From: Protea cynaroides
Taxonomy: Eukaryota; Streptophyta; Magnoliopsida; Proteales; Proteaceae
Assembly (NCBI GenBank): GCA_028583415.1
Contig: CM053266.1
Span: forward strand, 37,815,758 to 37,879,757
Reading direction: 5' to 3'
Length of the DNA: 64,000 nt
Part shown: one piece after another, positions 57,596 through 64,000 of the stretch
Position numbering within the stretch: the stretch's first letter is position 1
Layout: each line of letters starts with the position of its first letter
The notes under the pieces: generated by a model
Told to the model about the DNA's origin: nothing
Database searches by the model: none
Seen by the model: the letters and a program-made list of their open reading frames with translations, nothing else
Translations under genes and position numbers: made by a program

Positions 57596-59763
57596 TCATG
57601 TTGATGAGGATGCAACTTCAATGGCACTACCAAGTGGCCAGGCTGCTTCAACCAGTGCATTTCCGTACTTCACTTTCTTCACCAATGTGATCTCTTGCCA
57701 TGGATCTACAGCTGTCCAAAAATAAATAACAGCCAATATGAAAAGATAAGATTCCCCTCATGATTTTCAGCCAAAAGATATTCACTGTCTGAAAGAAAAT
57801 TAAGAAACTCGTCAGTAAATAATACATACCAAACCCATCTACTAGCAACGTGAACTGATAAACAAGGTCCATGCACAGATAAGGTAGATTCTCCTCTTCA
57901 GCACGTGGGTACGTTGATTTTGCATCCTCAAGTCCGGTTTGACAAGCACGTTTAGCTGCCTCCTCAAACTCCACAGGTCGAACTTTTGCAACTGGAAGGT
58001 TGGGATCTATAAAACCAGCCTGTTGTGGGCCAGATAAATTCAGAATAAACATGATTGAAGAAGGAAAACTGATGTATTACTTCTATAGTCAAGACTAAAG
58101 AGAGGTTCCCAGCATCTACGTCAATAATGACAAACCTCAGCAGCCCTGTCAAAGAAAAATGAAGCAACAAATAGATTTTTCTGGCCATCCCCACCACCGC
58201 CATTCCATACCCCACCAAATGTGCACTTCATGTGTGTACATGTTGATTCATTAACTTTAAGAGCCTTGATAGCAGCCTCTCTGCAATTGCCAAGGTTGGA
58301 ACCTGATGAAGATGCGGATGCTTCATATGCAGTTCCCCCGTATTTGTATGACCCTTGGGGAAGAAGAAAAGTAATTGCCTTTCAGAAAAAACTCATTTAG
58401 TTGTACCGCATGGAACAAAATTAAAGAACAACAATATAAAATCAACACCACTAGCTTTGGCCACTGAGGCCAAATAGAACAATATCTTAGCAGAGCATAG
58501 AAGATTGCTAAGTTAATACCTTATTACTAGATGATTTTGCCACATAGAATTACGAACGTACAAGTCACAGGAATTAAATTATTTTGCATGATGCCTACAA
58601 CTATAGTATGAACTAGCAGTCCCAGTATGTTTCCTGGAAAGGCAGAACAAAATAATGCCTACAATTATAGTATGAACTAGCAGTCCCAGTACATTTCCTG
58701 GAAAGGCAGAACTGTATTCTGTAAAACAGGCAATGCTTTGATATTCAGTTTAGTACAAAAGGATGTGGCACAATCCGGTTATGCAGTTAAAAAAAATCCT
58801 AAGGATCCTCACCAGAGTCTGAATGACCCAACTATACCATACAAGTTCAAAAAAACAAAAAGATAAATATCGACGTTACCATGATAGCCGTTCAATATGC
58901 ATGGATTGCCAGAGCCTTCCACAGCCTTCAAAATCTCTGCCCGAGCAGCTAATAAACCATAATGCAAGTAACTACAAGACCACATGCAGATAGCAGGTCA
59001 AATCACCATGTGGATGAATATAATATCTACAGGGGATGAGAGTACCACCCAAAAAATTAGTGGACATACGTGGCATCATTAAAGCAATTGTTCCCATTTC
59101 TAAATGGCAGAAATAGTGTCATGCCCTCAAATAAAAGGGCATCACAGTGCACAAGGCTCTTGCTACTGCAGAGTCTGGGGAGGGGCAGAATGTACGCAGC
59201 TTTACTCCCGTAACGAGGAGAGGCTGTTTCCGTATTTCGAACCCGTGACCACAAGGTTGCAGGTAAACAGTAAAAATTGATTGCTCATCATATAGACTAA
59301 GCAATCAGCAAACAGATAGACGTAACATCTTCAGGGGATTACAGCAATAATTAAAATGAAGTTTTATTCCACATTGTCCCAACTAGAAGTGTCATAATTG
59401 AAGCATTGTTCTCACTCCTCATGGCAGAATTTGCATGATGAGCAAAATGTTTCATAAATACATAAACAGTAAAAGTGGATGGCACACTACATAGAATCAG
59501 CGATATTTGGTTTTATATCGAGACATCAATTCATAAAGTTGGAAATAAGAAAAAAACCTGTGGACATAAAGATAATATTTGGTTCCCTTGAGAAAAAGTT
59601 CTTTAACATATGTATCCTCTCCGTTTAATATCTTCGGAGCCCTTGCAGCATCCTTTTCTGAGATTGCATATGCCATTTGGACAGATCCACCTCCAAGATC
59701 AACTACTCCAACTGTATGCGAGTATTTCTTTCCCAAATTCCCCAGTAGATAGTTTATAGTAAC
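57596..59763 (-). CDS. APY: Apyrase (GDA1/CD39 NTPase), C-terminal five exons
   Basis: Exons in order of transcription: 59763-59558, 58971-58880, 58353-58136, 58019-57830, 57711-57596. All junctions are GT-AG and the phases agree (822 bases, 273 codons plus TGA). Motifs: VGVVDLGGGSVQMAYA (apyrase conserved region 4, nucleotide-phosphate loop), YLYVHSYLHYGLLAARAEIL, CTHMKCTFGGVWNGGGGDGQ, FVASFFFDRAAE (region 5 area), YLCMDLVYQFTLLVDGFG, and WPLGSAIEVASSST at the end. Known: apyrases hydrolyse NTP and NDP to NMP; plant members act in the Golgi lumen or apoplast and run to about 450-470 residues. Regions 1-3 and any N-terminal signal anchor lie upstream of 59763, beyond the window. The protein ends without a C-terminal membrane segment, as in the APY1/APY2 group. 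Key motifs look intact, so the gene is probably functional. Confidence 0.92.
58596..58713. repeat. 62-bp tandem duplication in an apyrase intron
   Basis: Two units with TAGTATGAACTAGCAGTCCC and TTTCCTGGAAAGGCAGAAC, inside the intron between 58354 and 58879. Confidence 0.9.
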
Positions 59764-60449
59764 CTGCATGACAAGAAGCAATTTCAGCCAAGTAGTCCTA
59801 ACTATGATGATTGATGATTCAAGGAATCAAAAAGGTCAACAAGAGTGTATGAGGCCTCATTTTTTTCCTTATAATCTGTCCGAATGATATGTTTTTGAGT
59901 GAGCCTTTAAGTTGGAGTTAATCAACCTCCTAGATCTGCTATATTCCAAGAAATAATGGGCAAAAAGCCTGATGCCCTTTAACATCTGAAAAGTCTAGAA
60001 TAATATAAGACTAGTCCCCAACTCAACTGTTACATAATTCAGAATTAGTAAACAGTAAAACCGAGAGAGAGAAGACATAAAGGAAAGAGAGGAGGTAGGA
60101 TTGATTGTAATTAGCCTCTCCTAATAGCCACTATTTACAGATGTAGTAAAGACTAAAAAGAGAGATCTAGGACTCTACAAGTCGGAATCCTAGTTACAAA
60201 CTAAATAACTAAGAGGCAGATCTAGGATTCTATAAGTTAGAGTCCTAGTTACAAACTAAATAAAAAAAGGATAAGAGATAAGTAGAAAATGAGAAAAGCA
60301 TGCCACATGGGTTCTTAATTAAATCGGTATTAGGCTTGAATAATCAAGTTCATCACTAAACACTTAAATTAGAAATTACTTAAGCTAATCAGTAATGAGC
60401 ATAGCCGAACAGACCCATTCCTTTACAATGATATTAGTTAACACCCCCT

Positions 60450-61058
60450 ACTTTGGAGCATGAAGGAATGTGAGAGCTTCAACTTGGAACAATGTAGCAA
60501 TGGAAGCAATTACGGTAGTAGTAATAGTAGCAGTAGTCGTGGCAGCAGTTTTCGTAGTAGCAGCACAGTATAGGTCATTGTGAATCAAGTAGTAATAGTT
60601 TGCAATTGTAGTAGCAATAGTAGTAACATAGTATAGGTCACTGCGAACCAAAAAGTGGTAGTAGTAGGTTCTTTCATGAGTAAAGAGGTATTAGGAGCCA
60701 ACATGAGCAAATGTAGCAAAGGTAGTAGTAGTAGATTTGATAGTAGCAACTCAGTTGCAATCAAATCTGATCTGATTCAAACCTGGTTGCAGTTGAAGTT
60801 GTGTAGTATTGGTCTGATTTTTTGGACAGCAGCAGGAACATGGTAGCAATCAGATCTGATTCGATTTCAGATCTGGTTGTAGTAGTAGTAGAGTAAAATA
60901 GATCTGATCTTGGACAGCAGCAGGAACTCAGTGGCAATCAGATCTGATCTGATTTCAGATCTAGCTGCAATAGCAATAAAGCAATGTAGACCAGATCATG
61001 GACTGTAGCAGGAACCCAATGGCAATCATATCTGGTTACGTAGCAGTAGAGCAATGTC
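60450..61058 (+). repeat. GTA-rich and CAGATCTGATC tandem region
   Basis: 60490-60740 is rich in GTAGTAGTAGCAG units. 60745-61058 has about three to four units of 80-100 bases containing GGACAGCAGCAGGAAC, TGGCAATCAGATCTGATC and TTCAGATCT. One more unit lies at 63457-63540 on the far side of the solo LTR, so the LTR inserted into the array. Confidence 0.75.
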
Positions 61059-63456
61059 TGTAAGACCCGCACTCTACTAACCCGGTCTAACCGTGTCGTG
61101 CCAGGTTTTCCTATCATAGCCGGATCGAGTGGACCAAACGTGTGAAGAAATCACAAGGCTAGGTATGTAAATCGACCCAAAAACAGTGAATTGTGAGTGT
61201 GGTTGACTACCTGAACTGGTATGGTCGACCACACCATAAAGGAAGTGAGACCAGTCAAAAATGGACGTGTGGTGTCATTTTTTAGGGGTGTGGTCGACGG
61301 ATTATGCGACCACACATATCAACCGCACGTTGCCAGATCAGACTCCGTGAATTGAAAACTTTCCAAATCTTAAGAGATCTCTTTCCTAATTGAAGTGGGA
61401 CTCTATATGAAGAATTCTTTTCTATATAGAGGACGTCCCTCTACTCTCTCACTCTTTTGGATCAATCTCAAACCCTAAGCCTAAGAGAGAAAGAGAAAGA
61501 GAAGGAGATCTGAAGAAAAAGGCTAGGAAGAAAAGTTGCAGAGAAGGTTCTAGTTCTCTACAAACTTAAGGTATGGAATCCTTTCCTGTAACAGTAGAAC
61601 ACTTGGAATAGGAGATCCCATTATGAATTAAGTTATGGGATTAATGTAGACTTTGATCATGAGACTCCATGAGCAAATCTCAAAGGAGATCCATAGGGAA
61701 TAGGTTAGGATCAATAACCTTGTAAAATTGTGAGTTGATGGTCATAGACTGATCATAGGAAGAACCCCATTGATGAGCCAAGGAATCGACTCATGAAGAA
61801 TTCAATAGGAAGAACCCCATTGATGAGCCAAGGAATCGACTCATGAAGAATTCGGATTGAAGATGAAAACTGACCAAACTTCCTGTGGTCGCACCCTGTG
61901 GTCGACCACAGGGTGACCAGAGGGTCGACCACAGCTATTCGGGAAGTTCCCAAGAAAGGTGTGGTCACATGCTATGGTTGCATAATATGCGACCATACAT
62001 ATCGACCACACAGCTTGTGGTCGACATATATTGAGACCATACATATCGACCACAACCTAACAGGAAGCATATTTTCATACCAAACATGGTTTTAAACTAC
62101 TGTAAGTTGATATAATTGAACCCTAAGGTAAATCAATATGTTCCCTAGATTTCCCAATAGTTCAAAGTGATTTCTAAAGCTTGGAAAGAGATCAAATATC
62201 GTTTACAGGTGAGGGAACAAGACCTAAACTAATTGGATAATAACAAACTGTTTTTATTTTATTTGTCTAATGCTATGATTGATACTATGTTTGTATGCTT
62301 GTAATGTGCATCTCACATGTCATCCAATAATACTGCTATTTCTGCTCATGCATATTTATTTTTGTCTATTTATAACATGATGATGATGATGCTAGGAATA
62401 GGCATGTGATTGTGTAAGGTTAGTGTGTTGGATGCGAGTGGAGCATCAGGGGGAGGACGTGGCATTGTGGTTCAGCTTGGTCACCAGACTCAAGCTCTAT
62501 CTCTACTCAATTCATATCCACTAACATCGTCGTATTGCCATTACCTAAGCAAAACTATTACGTCATAGGGCATCACAGGAGATGGTCTCAGACCGTATGG
62601 TCTTTGACTTTGCCAGGGGGCTTTAGCTCTATCTCTATGGATGTATTGAGGGATGTTGGGGTGAGAGTGAGACCTTGGATACAATTGGATAGAATTAGGA
62701 CTGGTTAGTTGCGAACCCAGTTTGCAAGCCCTCACCAGTAGGGGCTTATGTGTTGGTATGGGTAGGGCATCAGGAGAAGTGTTGGCAGTGTGTAATCTAG
62801 ACACTTTAGCTCTATTTCTATTCAATGGTGGGTGGATGTGGGATGACAATGGTGTTTGATCAATCACGTGGATTCACACACCCGTGTATAGAGATGCGGT
62901 GGCTGCCAATCCTTTTTATAGCACAGTTGCAAACTTAAAATCAGACCAAAGATATAAATTGAATACATGCATATGTTTGGACATTGTTTTGTTTGCTCAC
63001 TGAGCCGTGATGTGTGTTCACCCTTTCGACGTCGAATATTTTTAGTTGATGATGCAAGTTCTACTGTGAAAGATTATATGAATGCGCTGACGTACGGACA
63101 CGTAGCGGCTATGGACGTAGAAGCTGTGGAGGAAGCGCATGATCCATCATGCGAATGCAATCAATGTGTTTTTAATTAGTGTAGTTATATTTGAATACTG
63201 GAACATGTAATTGATTATTTTACTTTATGTCTTGAGTCGTTTGAAAATAATTAGATTTAATTATTTATTATCACTGTTAGATACTCAGTTCATTATTAAT
63301 AAAAACTTTTGCTATTTAATTAATATCTCTGATTATTATTGTGGAATGTGTTTAGTTTATTATGGTGGGTACGGCCTATATGAGATCCTGATTTAAACCG
63401 TTAGTTTTAATGACAGTTTATCACACTACTGGTTTGTCCAGAATTGGGGTGTGACA
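61059..63456 (+). mobile_element. Solo LTR of 2398 bp
   Basis: Starts TGTAAGACCCGCAC and ends GGGGTGTGACA. The termini are TG and CA with an extended inverted similarity, and they are flanked by perfect 5-bp repeats ATGTC (61054-61058, 63457-63461). Inside: TATA-like CTATATGAAG / TCTATATAGAGG near 61402-61430, a GA-rich leader at 61485-61530, an exact-looking 50-bp duplication at 61755-61854, and many GTGGTCGACCAC-type motifs (61885-62060). No gag-pol, primer-binding site or polypurine tract is attached. Length and ends fit Ty3-type LTRs (inference). It is antisense to the apyrase gene. Confidence 0.88.
61755..61854 (+). repeat. 50-bp tandem duplication inside the solo LTR
   Basis: Two units starting ATAGGAAGAACCCCATTGAT with the same 50-base period and near-identical sequence. 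Confidence 0.95.
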
Positions 63457-63610
63457 ATGTCAATCAGGTTACGGACAGTAGCAGAAATTTTAGTAGCAAC
63501 CAGATCTGATCTTAGTTCAAATCTATAATAGCAGTGTAATGAAGAATGCAGCAAAATGTAACCAGCAACAGCCATGGAGCAGATCAGAATGGATCTGTGA
63601 TTAGATAGTT

Positions 63611-63722
63611 GTCAAGGCAACGCCTAGGCGTCCGGGCGCCTTGTGTACATGAGAAAGGCGGTCGCCCAGGGTGCCTAGGCGACGCCTAGGTCGCCTTCGC
63701 CCAGAATGCCTGGGCGGTCATC
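63611..63722. repeat. GC-rich GCGCCTAGGCG foldback patch
   Basis: Alternating CGCCTAGGCG and GCCCAGG motifs in both orientations (TTGTCAAGGCAACGCC, GGCGACGCCTAGG, GCCTGGGCGG). Able to fold on itself. Similar GGCGCCTAGGCG repeats are widespread in plant genomes. Its class and ends are not determined. Confidence 0.6.
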
Positions 63723-64000
63723 TTTTTCTCATATTTTTTCTTGATCTTTGAATTTTATTTAGAAGATTTATTAGGCCAGACAAGAACAACATTTATCAGG
63801 CAGTACTTATTTATGACTTATCAGGCAGTACTTATTTATGACTAATATCATTTAAGTATTACTTAAGATATTATTCATAAATAAGCAAATACCCCCTTAT
63901 TTGAATCCAATAAAAATAGTCTAAAATTCAAATTCCAGAAGGATAAAAAATCAACCCCCCAGTTCAAGAACAAAAACCATATTTTTGGGTGCAAGGGCGA

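Larger units (their letters stand above)
59764..64000 (-). other. Long upstream intron of the apyrase gene (incomplete)
   Basis: The exon at 59763 begins in phase 0 just after a TGCAG acceptor. No apyrase exon carrying regions 1-3 is visible up to 64000, so the intron is at least 4.2 kb, or the 5' part has been lost. It holds a duplicated segment (60165-60265), the AGATCTGATC tandem region, a solo LTR and a GC-rich foldback patch. Confidence 0.65.

Noticed and set aside
60450..61058. Copia-type element body suggested by TTAACACCCCCTAC near 60437
   Set aside because: No primer-binding site, gag-pol motif or matching terminus was found; the visible sequence is tandem GTA and AGATCTGATC units.

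Overview
The window reads as nuclear DNA of a flowering plant, probably a dicot. The evidence is plant-type GT-AG introns, plant members of the SEC22, reticulon-B, KAS III, PPR and apyrase families, plant-type repeats (TTTAGGG telomere-like blocks, L1 LINEs, a Pack-MULE, a hAT MITE, a long solo LTR) and AT-rich spacers. The species cannot be named from the sequence. Most of the 64 kb is repeat-derived. The only parts I would treat as functional genes are the two ends: the last coding exon of a SEC22-type R-SNARE at 493-576 (+), and the C-terminal five exons of an apyrase at 57596-59763 (-). Both genes run out of the window. A tRNA-shaped locus with intact stems lies at 30723-30795.

Layout. 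1-2401: end of SEC22 and AT-rich spacer. 2411-3744: a Pack-MULE with 80-bp terminal inverted repeats and a perfect 9-bp target duplication, carrying a captured 5' fragment of a reticulon gene whose splice acceptor is mutated. 5412-12462: a mosaic repeat made of modules that I call C (about 46-bp tandem repeats plus a purine-rich leader), D (intron-like T-rich sequence), E (GGTTTGG-type minisatellite), A (unique spacer) and B (AACGCATTCT-type sequence ending in a degenerate telomere-like array). The order C-D-E-A-B is followed by a second C, so the unit of about 5.1 kb looks tandemly arranged. 12463-32000: spacer with a KAS III exon fragment, a PPR pseudogene, a second B module, a decayed L1 LINE, the tRNA-like locus and a SINE-like element. 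31935-47160: a third C module, a 500-N gap (32969-33468), then inverted and rearranged pieces of C, D, A and B, several local tandem duplications, and an inverted copy of the sequence just left of the gap. 47200-57120: further B-family copies, LINE fragments, a foldback-element pair, a hAT MITE, C-rich tracts and an LTR-like fragment. 57596-64000: apyrase exons and a long upstream intron that contains a 2.4-kb solo LTR.

The genes do not form a pathway or operon. The main story is repeat dynamics: gene-fragment capture by a MULE, repeated sprouting of different minisatellites at one position of a dispersed repeat, and nested insertions in introns and spacers. I saw no convincing new biochemical system. 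The strongest candidates for something undescribed are the B-module family with swapped minisatellite cores and the odd GAA-anticodon tRNA-like locus.
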